From contig NZ_OX638201.1 in NCBI RefSeq assembly GCF_951805225.1, positions 6,170,831 to 6,234,830 on the forward strand: 64,000 bases of DNA, read 5' to 3'. Each line of letters starts with the position of its first letter. The first letter of the stretch is position 1. Of the stretch, positions 7,876 to 16,987 are shown one piece after another. Both the position numbers and the translations under genes were made by a program. This stretch comes from an uncultured Flavobacterium sp. (GTDB lineage: Bacteria > Bacteroidota > Bacteroidia > Flavobacteriales > Flavobacteriaceae). The notes under the pieces are model-generated. The model did not search any database. It saw nothing but the letters and a program-made list of their open reading frames with translations, and was not told where the DNA came from.

Positions 7876-10800
7876 TTACTTCTTGATAATCTTTTGCATG
7901 GTTTCTTTTCCATTTTCCAATCGGATTGTGATGAAATAAAGTCCGGTACTCAAACGACTTACATCGATGGTATTTGTATTGGATTTTCCTTCCTGAACAA
8001 TACTTCCTTGTGCCGAAATAATACTGTAATCAGTTATTGGAATAGTAGAATTTACTTGCAAAGTATTATTAACAGGATTAGGAAATAAACGAACAGCATA
8101 ACTCTCTTCTTCAGTTGTTGGAGCTGCAATCAATTTAGAAGTTGTTGAACCCCAAGTATACGAGTAACCATCTGTTTTGTTCAATAAATCGGCAGTTTGA
8201 TTTGCAGAACCGCTTGAACCATTATTAAAGATAACATTTATCGATGTTGGTCCTGTTATGGTATATTTATAAAAACCATTTGTATCGGCAACCATTGCAA
8301 CTCCCGGCCAGGTTGTATTGGCAACACTTCCGGATGGAACAGCATTCCAATAATGTACCTTTGGAATTCCTGTCCAGTTTGTTGGAGGTTTGAAATGAAC
8401 CGTAAGAGTTGGAACAGCATTAAAAGTATAAACTTCGGTTTTTATTGCTGAAGAAACTCCGGTTGTATTAACTACAAAAGCCTTTAAAGTTGTATTTGCA
8501 GTAAAAGCAAATGATTTAGAACCAATTGCAGATGCTGAACTTGTAGTTGGTGTTGTTCCGTCTAAAGTATAATAAATAGTAGAAGTAGTTTGATTTGCTG
8601 TCAAAACAACATTTACCGTCGTTCCTGTTGTAAATGTTCCGCCTGGTTTTGAATTTGTAAAATCAGGAGCAATTACAGGACATCTGTTAGCAGGTTCTGC
8701 GCCCAACCAAGCCGAATCATAAAATTTAATTCCCGCAGTCGTACTTAAATCGGCAGTTTTAAGACTTCCGTCATTAAACAATAAATTCGTTGCACTTACC
8801 GTCGACGGAAAAGTATATTTGTACCAATCTCCACAATCCTGTGTCATCGCAACTCCCGGATACGTTACGGCAGGAGCGGTTCCGGTTGGTGACCAGTAAT
8901 ATATTTTTACAGCAGAATTCCAGTTTGTTGGTTTTTTAAAGTAAACCGTAAAAGTAGTTGGCGTACTAAAAGTATACGTTTCTGTTTTAACGGCAGAACT
9001 TGTTCCCGCTACATTTTTAACAAAAGCCTTAAGTGTAGTTGTACTGTTTACCACCAATGTTTTGGAACCTACAGAAGAAGCCGAAGCTGTTGTTGGTGTT
9101 GTTCCGTCTAAAGTGTAATAAATTGTCGAAGTGTTTACGTTTGCTGTCAAAGTCAGGTTTACAGTTGTTCCGGTTGTGAAAGATCCGCCTGCTTGCGAAA
9201 TTGTAAAATCAGGTGCTATTACTGTTGAACATCTGTTTGCAGGTTCAGAAGCTAGCCAGGCGCCATCATAAAATTTAATTCCGCCAGTAGCATTTAAGTC
9301 GGCAGTTTTTAATGTACCGTCGTTAAATAATAAATTTGAAGCCGTCACAGTCGAAGGGAAAGTATATTTATACCAATCTCCACAATCCTGCGTCATTGCA
9401 ACTCCCGGATAAGTTACTGCAGGAGCAGTTCCGGTTGGTAACCAGTAATATACTTTTACAGCAGCATTCCAATTTGCAGGTTTTTTAAAATAAACCGTGA
9501 ATTCCGGGATTGCTCCAATCGTATAAGTTTTAGTAACAATCTCAGATTGATTTCCGTCTTTGTCTACCGCAAATGCTTTAACAGTTGTAGTTTGTGCAAT
9601 ATTCAGCGTTTTTGTAGATTCAACAAAAGCAGACGAAAGAGTAGGAGTTGAACCGTCAGTTGTGTAGTATAATTTTGGTTTAGGATCTGTGCTGTCAGTA
9701 GCTGTAATTGTTACATCTATTGCCGTTGTAGAATTGCTTGTATCTGGAGTAAAAGCAATTTTTGGAGCAACATCCAGATTTTTTCCAACCCAAACGTGCT
9801 GAATTTTAGACTTGGTCACATTCCCTTTTTTATCCGTAACTTCAACGTAGTAATCTAATAATTTCTCTGATATTCCTGCAATTTCTGCCGAATATTGATT
9901 GGCAATTACATCAGGAAGCATGTATAAATCGGCTTGAGGATTGTTGGTAAAATTCCCTTTAGGGAAAACTCTTTCCGTCATTGGCAATGATATCCAGTTT
10001 CCAACTTCGGCACCACCGGCATAAGTTTCATTTTGATTCGAAGTAAGATTGTTTTTTCCATCGACATCAACACGATATTTTAATTCAGATCTTTCGATTC
10101 CGCTTACATCATAAGCAAAAGTATATACCGTAAAATCTGCCGAATTCAGAAAATCTTTATATGCATAAGGCGCTCCATATCCTTTTTCGCCAGGATTGTA
10201 AGGCCAGCGTTGCGGAATAAAAACGGACGGTTTTGTAGCATCTACGCCAGGATGAGCATCCAAAGTAGGTTTTGCAAATTGCACACATCGGTTAACGGCC
10301 AAAGTTGTTTTTATTTCTAAATCTTCGGCCAGACCGTAATAAGCATTTCCGCTATCGTAACCCGCCATTAAAAAATGCCACGCTTTTTCGGCAGGACTTA
10401 CAGCCGATGTAGGATTTACAATTTCGCTCATTCTAAGATTATTTCCTTCCAGTTGCTCCGCCATGATCGCATGGTTTTCTCCGGCAGTTGTAATCGCTTG
10501 ATTCATCATATCTTCAGTCCAGCCATTTGGATTGAATTTTTTCGTAACCGGATCAAAAAATGGCCACAACCAGTTTGTGAATTGTGGATGTCCAAAATCG
10601 CCATCAGCATTTACCCAAGCTCCGTCTTCAACGTGCACAACTGCCGATTCCGGAACAGGATTATCTTGTAAATATTGCGGAATAGTAGTCGGAATATTTC
10701 CATTGGCTGCAGATGCATGCGAAAATCCTGTAACCGATTCGTTGTAATACGAAGAACCTCCGCCCCAGGCATTATCACCATCATGCGCAAATAATACTAA

Positions 10801-11799
10801 AGGAGGTCTTGGCGAAGTCGAAGCTTTTGCCACAATTGGAGCAATCAGCGAAGTACCAATTGTAGCATATCCATCTTCATAACTCTCATAATCAGCCATA
10901 GGAACGACAGTAATTTTATATTCCTGCGCTGTTTCCGGATCAACATATTTTGCCTTGTACGGAAGATAAGAATACGGCACGGCAAACTGACCGCCACGAG
11001 CATCTTTTTGAGCCGAAAACCAAGTGTTTCCAATAGTTTCTACCTGATCTGCTTTATTAGGAACATCACACATTGTGCCGCCAGAACCGTATTTTATAGG
11101 ATAATCTGCAAGTGTTCTCGATAAATGGCTGTTGGCAATAACTGACCATTCGATGCCACATTCTGTCAAGGTTTTTATTATCCTTTCAGAAAAAGCACAT
11201 TCTGCAGGCCAATATCCTTTAGAATCATGAGAGCCAAATAATTGAGCGCTGTAATATTGATGCGCTTTAATCTCTTTTTTCAAAGCTTCATCGCTCAAAA
11301 GTGGCGAAAGAGCGTGATGCATCGTAAACGAAACAACTTCCATACGAGGAAATCCACCCGAAGTTTTCCATGCTTTTGCATCCTTAATATTTTGCGTCCA
11401 GGAATTAGAATATCCCCATTGATTGGCTTGTGCAAGTTCATTAACGTTTTCCATCAAAGAACCTCCGTAAGTAATTTGCGCTCCGGCTTTGGCCAAATCC
11501 CTAATCGAATTAATAGCGTTTTTTGGTGCAAATTGATAAGCAGCAACGCGATCACCGGTGCCAAAAATTTCTTCAAGATTGTTTGTAGGATGTGCCAGTC
11601 CATTTTTATCATTATTAGCCCCCGAAACTTTCAAATCCTGAGACTCTTTTACGATCTGATATCGGTTCGCATTCTTTTTACTTATATCTCCCCAATACGT
11701 GGGCTGATGCAAGTGCCATAAGTAAGATGTATTCACCTGTGCCTGCAAAAAAGCAAAGGGAATTAGTAGCGCATAAAGCAAAAGTAAGGTTTTTTTCAT
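7876..11799 (-). CDS. Secreted GH57-type alpha-glucanase with starch-binding modules and T9SS sorting domain
   Basis: A 1307-residue secreted enzyme. The signal peptide is residues 1-20. A GH57 domain (about 23-600) opens with YLWHLHQPTYW and contains WPAECAF, whose Glu200 fits the GH57 nucleophile, and LFAHDGDNAW (335-345), which fits the acid/base region. Three chitobiase-C-terminal-like domains (about 690-770, 870-945, 1050-1125) alternate with three starch-binding modules like CBM26 (about 765-860, 949-1040, 1130-1215; VYFKKPxNWN...VYYW). The last 80 residues (from LFPNPVNN) form a type A T9SS sorting domain. It probably degrades alpha-glucan outside the cell or on its surface. No susC/susD neighbours are present, so this is a stand-alone enzyme. 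The second module pair is a near copy of the first. Confidence 0.88.
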   Translation of the reverse strand: MKKTLLLLYALLIPFAFLQAQVNTSYLWHLHQPTYWGDISKKNANRYQIVKESQDLKVSGANNDKNGLAHPTNNLEEIFGTGDRVAAYQFAPKNAINSIRDLAKAGAQITYGGSLMENVNELAQANQWGYSNSWTQNIKDAKAWKTSGGFPRMEVVSFTMHHALSPLLSDEALKKEIKAHQYYSAQLFGSHDSKGYWPAECAFSERIIKTLTECGIEWSVIANSHLSRTLADYPIKYGSGGTMCDVPNKADQVETIGNTWFSAQKDARGGQFAVPYSYLPYKAKYVDPETAQEYKITVVPMADYESYEDGYATIGTSLIAPIVAKASTSPRPPLVLFAHDGDNAWGGGSSYYNESVTGFSHASAANGNIPTTIPQYLQDNPVPESAVVHVEDGAWVNADGDFGHPQFTNWLWPFFDPVTKKFNPNGWTEDMMNQAITTAGENHAIMAEQLEGNNLRMSEIVNPTSAVSPAEKAWHFLMAGYDSGNAYYGLAEDLEIKTTLAVNRCVQFAKPTLDAHPGVDATKPSVFIPQRWPYNPGEKGYGAPYAYKDFLNSADFTVYTFAYDVSGIERSELKYRVDVDGKNNLTSNQNETYAGGAEVGNWISLPMTERVFPKGNFTNNPQADLYMLPDVIANQYSAEIAGISEKLLDYYVEVTDKKGNVTKSKIQHVWVGKNLDVAPKIAFTPDTSNSTTAIDVTITATDSTDPKPKLYYTTDGSTPTLSSAFVESTKTLNIAQTTTVKAFAVDKDGNQSEIVTKTYTIGAIPEFTVYFKKPANWNAAVKVYYWLPTGTAPAVTYPGVAMTQDCGDWYKYTFPSTVTASNLLFNDGTLKTADLNATGGIKFYDGAWLASEPANRCSTVIAPDFTISQAGGSFTTGTTVNLTLTANVNTSTIYYTLDGTTPTTASASSVGSKTLVVNSTTTLKAFVKNVAGTSSAVKTETYTFSTPTTFTVYFKKPTNWNSAVKIYYWSPTGTAPAVTYPGVAMTQDCGDWYKYTFPSTVSATNLLFNDGSLKTADLSTTAGIKFYDSAWLGAEPANRCPVIAPDFTNSKPGGTFTTGTTVNVVLTANQTTSTIYYTLDGTTPTTSSASAIGSKSFAFTANTTLKAFVVNTTGVSSAIKTEVYTFNAVPTLTVHFKPPTNWTGIPKVHYWNAVPSGSVANTTWPGVAMVADTNGFYKYTITGPTSINVIFNNGSSGSANQTADLLNKTDGYSYTWGSTTSKLIAAPTTEEESYAVRLFPNPVNNTLQVNSTIPITDYSIISAQGSIVQEGKSNTNTIDVSRLSTGLYFITIRLENGKETMQKIIKK

Positions 11800-12033
11800 A
11801 ATTCAATTTTAGTTAGTTAAGTGGTTATTTTTTTGTTAAAAGTATATTTTATTAACATTAAAATTATTTAATAATCTGAAATTGATCAACTACAACGTTT
11901 TAGTGTTTACAACTTTTTATAATTAGTGAAGAAAAAAAACTTTATTCGCATAATTTGTTGGTTTATTTTGAGGAATTGATGTATTGTGATTTTAATTATT
12001 TAAAAATGAGAAAGTAATGTTTTTTAAAACAAA
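11800..12033. other. AT-rich gene-free region upstream of the glucanase
   Basis: Very AT-rich and without a supported gene. The minus-strand promoter of the glucanase must lie here. A TACTTTTA element close to the consensus is visible upstream of the ATG, but without a convincing -33 element. Confidence 0.4.
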
Positions 12034-12064
12034 AAATCCGCTTAGAGAAGACTCTAGCGGATTT
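12034..12064 (-). terminator. Intrinsic terminator, probably for the PLP lyase transcript
   Basis: AAATCCGC and TAGAG pair with CTCTA and GCGGATTT around a 4-base loop, with one bulged T. On the minus strand the stem runs into a T6 tract. It lies about 430 bases beyond the stop of the PLP lyase gene, with only repeats between. Confidence 0.55.
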
Positions 12065-12129
12065 AAACAACCTAATAAAAAATCGTGCAAATTTATTTAT
12101 AAAGAAGTGTTTTGATTTTGTAAGAAACT

Positions 12130-12490
12130 TTATTTTTTTTTCGCCACGAATTCCACAAATTTTCTCGAATTTTTTCTTTTGAAGATTTTTAATTAGTGTT
12201 AATTCGTGAAATTCGTGGCAAAAATTTTTTCTTACGCAGATTTAAAAAGATTAAAGCGGATACGCGCAGATTAATTTAATACAAATCGATTTGAATCTGC
12301 TTAAATCGGTAGAATCTGCGTGAAATAATTTAAACGATTACTAAACTTTTTTTCGCGCAGATCCTGCAGTTTTAGCCGTTTCTTTTTATAGGTTTCTATA
12401 AAAGATCGGGATAATTCCCCAAATCTGCGCGAAGAAAATCTTTAGTAAATCTGCATTAATCAGTAGAATCAGCAAAAATCCGTGGGCTAA
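12130..12490. repeat. Degenerate intergenic word-repeat array with inverted pairs
   Basis: Contains GCCACGAATT paired with AATTCGTGGC, TTACGCAGATT facing AATCTGCGTGAA, and TCGCGCAGATC facing AATCTGCGCGAAG. The array fills the space between the lyase stop codon and its terminator. No gene is present. Confidence 0.6.
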
Positions 12491-12492
12491 AT

Positions 12493-13695
12493 CTATAGAA
12501 TTCCAAGTTCTACCATACATTGCTTCATCATTTCATAAGTACGCTGAATATCATTATCCAAACCAATCGAGAAACGAATCAAACCATCAGTCAATCCCAT
12601 TTCTTGTTGCTCTTCAAGCGGAATTTCACTAGAAGTCGAAGTTCCAGGCGCGCTAAATAATGTTTTGTAAAATCCTAAACTTACTGCCAAATATCCAAGA
12701 TTTCTCGCCTGCATTAACTCCATTAATTCATTGGCTTTAGCCAAAGTTCCAACGTCAATCGTTAACATTCCGCCAAAACCATATTCCGGATTAATCATCG
12801 TTTTGTACAATTCATGACTCGGGTGACTTTTCAATCCCGGATAAACCGTTTTTAAACCGTCATTTTCAAATTGATCTGCTAGGAAATGAGCATTATGACT
12901 GTGTTGTTTAATTCTAATATGAAGCGTTCGAAGGTTTTTCATCACCGATGCAGATCGCAAACTATCCATCGTTGGTCCCAAAAGCATACTCGCTCCAGAA
13001 TTCACATTTTTAAGCGAATTGATAAATTCTTTCGATGCACAAGTCACGCCACCAACCGTATCGCTGCTTCCGTTAATGTATTTTGTCAAACTATGAATCA
13101 CGATATCAGCGCCTAATTTTGCAGGAGAAACCGACAAAGGCGAAAACGTATTATCAACAACCAATTTCAAATTATGCTTTTTAGCAATTTTAGCCAAACC
13201 AGCAATATCGGCAACTTCTAATAACGGATTACTAACCGTTTCGCAATACAAAACTTTCGTATTTGGCGTAATTGCCGCTTCAACAATATCAAGTTTTGTA
13301 ATGTCAACAAAGGTTGTTTCAATGCCAAAACGAGGTGTAAAATTCTTCAAAAAAGCATAAGTTCCACCATAAATTGTTCGGCTAGAAACGATATGATCGC
13401 CCGCACCGCACAACTGCAATAAAGTAGGCGTAATTGCGCCCATTCCCGAAGCCGATACATTTGCAGTTTCTGTTCCTTCCATCGCCGCCAAAGCCTGATC
13501 CAAATACAAATTACTTGGCGAAGAATGGCGCGAATACAAATAACAGCCTTCCATATTGCCTTCAAAAGTATCGAACATTGTTTTTGCAGATAAAAACGTA
13601 TAAGTCGAAGAATCAGAAATCGAAGGATTCACGCCTCCAAATTCCCCGAAATATTGCAAGTCCTGAATTTTATCAACTGGATTAAAGTTTTTCAT
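12493..13695 (-). CDS. PLP-dependent trans-sulfuration family enzyme, methionine gamma-lyase type
   Basis: A 400-residue cytoplasmic Cys/Met-metabolism PLP enzyme of normal family length. It has the cofactor-contacting YSR (54-56), the SxSGMGA segment (81-87), VVDNTFSPL (179-187), and the Schiff-base lysine K205 in HSLTKYINGS. Members cleave or replace at the gamma or beta carbon of sulfur amino acids (methionine gamma-lyase, cystathionine gamma-lyase or synthase, O-acetylhomoserine sulfhydrylase). The divergent Lrp/AsnC regulator favours a catabolic, amino-acid-induced role, but sequence alone does not fix the reaction. The start codon lies 7 bases from an arm of a large inverted repeat that encloses the whole upstream region. 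Confidence 0.85.
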   Translation of the reverse strand: MKNFNPVDKIQDLQYFGEFGGVNPSISDSSTYTFLSAKTMFDTFEGNMEGCYLYSRHSSPSNLYLDQALAAMEGTETANVSASGMGAITPTLLQLCGAGDHIVSSRTIYGGTYAFLKNFTPRFGIETTFVDITKLDIVEAAITPNTKVLYCETVSNPLLEVADIAGLAKIAKKHNLKLVVDNTFSPLSVSPAKLGADIVIHSLTKYINGSSDTVGGVTCASKEFINSLKNVNSGASMLLGPTMDSLRSASVMKNLRTLHIRIKQHSHNAHFLADQFENDGLKTVYPGLKSHPSHELYKTMINPEYGFGGMLTIDVGTLAKANELMELMQARNLGYLAVSLGFYKTLFSAPGTSTSSEIPLEEQQEMGLTDGLIRFSIGLDNDIQRTYEMMKQCMVELGIL

Positions 13696-13701
13696 TTTTT
13701 A

Positions 13702-14156
13702 TGTCATTGCGAGGAAGACCTGTTCGCCGTGGCGAAAGCAATCTCATCCCTTAGTTAGTATTAGTTTTGCGTTTGTATTGGAATTTATTTTTTGAAGCTA
13801 TTTCCTGCTATCCACTTCAAGTCCTCATAAAAAATGCAAAGTTTCTAAAGTTCAAAAAAGAGCTTCCGTTGGTCGCTTTTTTAGAACAAGAAACTTTTGC
13901 CTTTTTTACTCCGGGCTTTCCACTTCTATCAGGGCTAGGAGATTCAGTTTCAAAATAAATTCTATTCAAAATAACATCTTATTAGAAAAATAATCAATAA
14001 TGTGTTTAATAATTAGATTTTAAAACTATAATATTATATTTATAAAGATTATTATTCTAAATTTGATTCGGAAAACTCAAATCGCTAGATTTTCTTTCAG
14101 AAAGCAATAAATTATCAATAATCAGAGGATGAGATTGCTTCGTTCCTCGCAATGAC
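13702..14156. repeat. Inverted repeat arms bracketing the lyase/Lrp intergenic region
   Basis: The left arm (13703-13749) reads GTCATTGCGAGGAA, a 16-base insertion, then CGAAAGCAATCTCATCC. The right arm (14128-14156) is the inverse complement of the same two blocks without the insertion. The arms stop 7 bases short of the lyase start codon on one side and of the Lrp start codon on the other. They belong to the same TGTCATT-type family as the elements at 7527 and 35486. Confidence 0.65.
13794..13942 (-). repeat. Ends-conserved hairpin element, copy 2
   Basis: On the minus strand it begins CCTAGCCCTGATAGAAGTGG and ends GATAGCAGGAAATAGCTTC, like copy 1 at 1843-1926. Its interior is a long imperfect hairpin (about 13824-13910), including AAGTTTCT and AAAAAAGC arms with their complements. 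That interior is unrelated in sequence to the interior of copy 1. It lies within the divergent lyase/Lrp promoter region. Confidence 0.6.
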
Positions 14157-14162
14157 TCAAAA

Positions 14163-14618
14163 ATGACTTTAGACGCCACCGACAAAAAACTCTTGGTTCT
14201 ATTACAAACCGACAGTAAAAAAACAACCAAAGAATTGTCTTTAAAACTCAATCTTTCGGTAACCGCCGTTTACGAAAGAATCAAAAAGTTAGAGCGCGAA
14301 GGAATAATCAAAAACTACGTAGCTTTAGTCGACAAATCAAAAATGGAAAAGGGATTTGTAGTTTTCTGTCATCTAAAACTCATTCAGCACACCAAAGAAT
14401 TCCTAACCAAATTCGAAAGCGAAGTCATCAAACTCAATGAAGTTTTAGAATGTCATCACGTAAGCGGCGATTACGATTATATCTTAAAAGTTCTCGTAAA
14501 AGATATGGAAGCTTACCGCGAATTTCTAGTAACCAAACTCACAACATTACAGCATATTGGCAGCACACAAAGTATGTTTATGATTAGTGAAGTGAAGAAT
14601 TCGACGGTTATTTTTTAG
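14163..14618 (+). CDS. Lrp/AsnC family transcriptional regulator
   Basis: A 151-residue regulator of normal family length. An N-terminal winged helix-turn-helix (about residues 4-60, with TTKELSLKLNLSVTAVYERI) is followed by the AsnC/RAM effector-binding domain (about 70-145, with ECHHVSGDYDYILKVLVKD). Such proteins bind amino acids and form octamers on DNA. The divergent layout suggests it controls the PLP lyase; this is inferred from context. The ATG at 14163 lies just outside the repeat arm, so the promoter must sit within the bracketed region. Confidence 0.9.
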   Translation: MTLDATDKKLLVLLQTDSKKTTKELSLKLNLSVTAVYERIKKLEREGIIKNYVALVDKSKMEKGFVVFCHLKLIQHTKEFLTKFESEVIKLNEVLECHHVSGDYDYILKVLVKDMEAYREFLVTKLTTLQHIGSTQSMFMISEVKNSTVIF

Positions 14619-14892
14619 AGGTACTTAGGTTCTGAGTTGCTAAGGTTCTGAGGTTTTAGGGGCAAAGGTTTTAGGAACAAAGGTTCAGAGGTTCAAAGGG
14701 ACAAAGGTTTTCCGTAGAGACGCACAGCAGTGCGTCTAAAACTGGATGAATATCTAAGATTCTAAATTTCTACATCTTCAAGATTTTATAAGAATTAAAA
14801 AATTCTGCGTTATCTGCTAAATCTGCGAGAAAAACTTTTTATAATTCCAGAAATGATTTTTTTTAATTTGAAACTAATAAAAATATATAGCA
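14619..14892. repeat. Word repeats, a palindrome and an AATCTGCG array
   Basis: 14625-14710 is a run of words such as TTAGGTTCTGAG and CAAAGGTTCAGAGG. 14714-14737 contains the palindrome GACGCACAGCAGTGCGTC, also found near 38.8 and 41.4 kb. About 14795-14842 carries TTCTGCGTTATCTGC and AATCTGCGAG words. No gene is present. Confidence 0.6.
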
Positions 14893-15264
14893 ATGGTACA
14901 ATGGGAACCAATATCATTCGATGATCTTCAAGATGGAATTCAGAAAACAGAAAAAGATCTGGATGAAGAATTAAAAAACTTCTGGGATTTGATTAAAATT
15001 GATCCAGTAAAATGGGAGGAGAAAGAATATGGAGAAATGGGAGGTGGTTTCTGGGTTGTCGCTATTTTTGGTCATCAAGTAATTTGGTATAATGATATTG
15101 AAGAAGGATTTAATATTTCTAACTATAAAACATTTGGAAAGATTGAAGACTATTGGTGTAATCAAGATGAGCTTGTTCATGTAATTTACCAATTGGTTGA
15201 ATTTGTGAAAGGTGAAAGAGAAGCTATAGGAGGAAGGCGTGGTCCGGCAGAAAGTATGCTATAA
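14893..15264 (+). CDS. Hypothetical cytoplasmic protein
   Basis: A 123-residue acidic soluble protein with no signal peptide and no recognised domain. It is rich in tryptophan and aromatic residues, with a central GGGFWVVAIFGHQVIWYNDI segment and a GFNISNY motif. I recall similar short orphans in other Bacteroidota, but no function. It stands alone between repeat arrays. Its small size and acidic character would fit an immunity-like or binding protein, but nothing nearby supports that. Confidence 0.6.
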   Translation: MVQWEPISFDDLQDGIQKTEKDLDEELKNFWDLIKIDPVKWEEKEYGEMGGGFWVVAIFGHQVIWYNDIEEGFNISNYKTFGKIEDYWCNQDELVHVIYQLVEFVKGEREAIGGRRGPAESML

Positions 15265-15284
15265 TTAAAAAGAAAATATAAGAA

Positions 15285-15420
15285 TTAAAAAAATCTGCGT
15301 TATCTGCTAAATCTGCGAGAGAAAAAAAAATTAGAGAGAATTTGTGTAATTCGTGGCAAAAAACTTTGCGACTCTGCGCCTTTGCGCGATTAAAAAAAAA
15401 CAAATCTTTGCGCACTTTGT
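15285..15420. repeat. Degenerate AATCTGCG / AATTCGTGGC / TTTGCGC word array
   Basis: Words TCTGCGTTATCTGC, AATCTGCGAG, AATTCGTGGC, CTCTGCGCCTTTGCGCG and TTTGCGCACTTTGTGG follow one another. An open frame on the minus strand here is only a translation of the repeat. Confidence 0.6.
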
Positions 15421-15490
15421 GGTAAAACCCACACCCAAAATTTCACACAAAAAACATTGAGATTTAAACTTTAAACAAAACTTTATTCCT

Positions 15491-15498
15491 TAATTTTG
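15491..15498 (+). promoter_or_regulatory. -7 element of the lpd promoter
   Basis: TAATTTTG matches TAnnTTTG and lies 28 bases upstream of the lpd ATG. No TTG is found at the ideal spacing. Confidence 0.5.
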
Positions 15499-15525
15499 TA
15501 TCGCTAAAAATAAAATAGACAAACT

Positions 15526-16929
15526 ATGAGTTCATTTGACGTAGTCATTATAGGTTCAGGTCCTGGCGGATATGTATCAGCAATTCGTTGCGCACAATTA
15601 GGTTTTAAAACTGCAATTGTAGAAAAATATAATTCATTAGGCGGAACTTGCCTTAACGTAGGTTGTATTCCTTCAAAAGCACTATTATCTTCTTCTCATC
15701 ATTATGCTGAAATTGCACATTTTGCAGATCATGGAATCGAAGTTTCCGGAGATGTAAAAATCAATTTAGAGAAAATGATTGCTCGTAAACAAGCAGTTGT
15801 AGATCAAACCGTAGGTGGAATCAACTACTTAATGGATAAAAATAAAATTACTGTTTTCAATGGTTTAGGTTCTTTCGTAGACGCAACACATATTGCAGTT
15901 GCAAAAGCTGACGGAACATCAGAAACTATCGAAACTAAATATGCTGTAATCGCTACAGGTTCAAAACCATCTTCTTTGCCATTCATCAAAATTGACAAAG
16001 AAAGAATCATCACTTCTACAGAAGCTTTGGCTTTAAAAGAAGTTCCAAAACACTTAGTAATTATTGGTGGTGGAGTTATCGGAATCGAGCTTGGACAAGT
16101 TTACCTACGTTTAGGAGCGCAAGTTTCTGTAGTAGAATTCATGGACAGAATCATTCCAGGAATGGATAGTTCTTTATCTAAAGAATTGACTAAAGTATTG
16201 AAAAAACAAGGAATGAAATTCTACGTTTCTCACAAAGTAAAATCAGTAGAAAGAAACGGCGATGCTGTAGTTGTTCAGGCTGAAAATGCAAAGGGAGAAA
16301 CTATTACTCTTGAAGGAGATTATTCATTAGTTTCTGTTGGTCGTCGTCCTTACACAGACGGATTAAACGCTGACAAAGCCGGAGTTAAAATTTCTGACAG
16401 AGGACAAGTTGAAGTAAACGATCATTTACAAACTAACGTTCCAAATATCTATGCAATTGGAGACGTTGTTCGTGGAGCAATGTTGGCACACAAAGCAGAA
16501 GAAGAAGGAACTATGGTTGCTGAAATCTTAGCTGGTCAAAAACCACATATTGATTATAACTTAATTCCTGGTGTAGTTTACACTTGGCCGGAAGTTGCTG
16601 CAGTTGGACAAACTGAAGAGCAAGTAAAAGCTTCAGGAACTGAATATAAAGTTGGAAGTTTCCCATTCAAAGCTTTAGGACGTGCAAGAGCAAGTGGAGA
16701 TCTTGACGGATTCGTAAAAATCATTGCTGATGCTAAAACTGATGAGGTTTTAGGAGTTCACATGATTGGAGCTCGTACAGCTGATTTAATTGCAGAAGCA
16801 GTTACAGCAATGGAATTCAAAGCGTCTGCTGAAGATATTTCAAGAATGAGTCACGCGCACCCAACTTTCGCGGAAGCGGTAAAAGAAGCTGCTTTGGCTG
16901 CAACTGATAACAGAGCATTACACGTATAA
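15526..16929 (+). CDS. lpdA: Dihydrolipoyl dehydrogenase (E3)
   Basis: A 467-residue flavoprotein disulfide reductase. It has an N-terminal FAD motif (GSGPGGYVSA, 10-19), the redox disulfide C42-C47 in GGTCLNVGCIPSK, an NAD-binding IIGGGVIGIELG (about 178-189), the second FAD motif YAIGDV, and the C-terminal dyad His445-Glu450 in HAHPTFAE. It reoxidises the lipoamide of pyruvate, 2-oxoglutarate and branched-chain dehydrogenase complexes and the glycine cleavage system. No E1 or E2 gene is adjacent, so it probably serves several complexes. It is monocistronic, with its own promoter and terminator. Confidence 0.96.
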   Translation: MSSFDVVIIGSGPGGYVSAIRCAQLGFKTAIVEKYNSLGGTCLNVGCIPSKALLSSSHHYAEIAHFADHGIEVSGDVKINLEKMIARKQAVVDQTVGGINYLMDKNKITVFNGLGSFVDATHIAVAKADGTSETIETKYAVIATGSKPSSLPFIKIDKERIITSTEALALKEVPKHLVIIGGGVIGIELGQVYLRLGAQVSVVEFMDRIIPGMDSSLSKELTKVLKKQGMKFYVSHKVKSVERNGDAVVVQAENAKGETITLEGDYSLVSVGRRPYTDGLNADKAGVKISDRGQVEVNDHLQTNVPNIYAIGDVVRGAMLAHKAEEEGTMVAEILAGQKPHIDYNLIPGVVYTWPEVAAVGQTEEQVKASGTEYKVGSFPFKALGRARASGDLDGFVKIIADAKTDEVLGVHMIGARTADLIAEAVTAMEFKASAEDISRMSHAHPTFAEAVKEAALAATDNRALHV

Positions 16930-16950
16930 TTTACGTAGAATTATAATTTT

Positions 16951-16987
16951 AAAAAACCGCCGAAATATAAATCTCGGCGGTTTTTTT
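16951..16987. terminator. Bidirectional terminator between lpd and a secreted orphan
   Basis: AAAAAACCGCCGA pairs perfectly with TCGGCGGTTTTTT around a 10-base loop, with A and T runs on the two sides. It serves lpd and the convergent gene at 16986-17639, whose stop codon touches it. Confidence 0.82.

Noticed and set aside
7876..11799. Polysaccharide utilisation locus around the glucanase
   Set aside because: No susC, susD, regulator or further glycosidase gene lies next to it.
13767..13958. Plus-strand frame of 63 codons in the lyase/Lrp gap
   Set aside because: It coincides with the hairpin element copy 2, whose structure explains the open frame.
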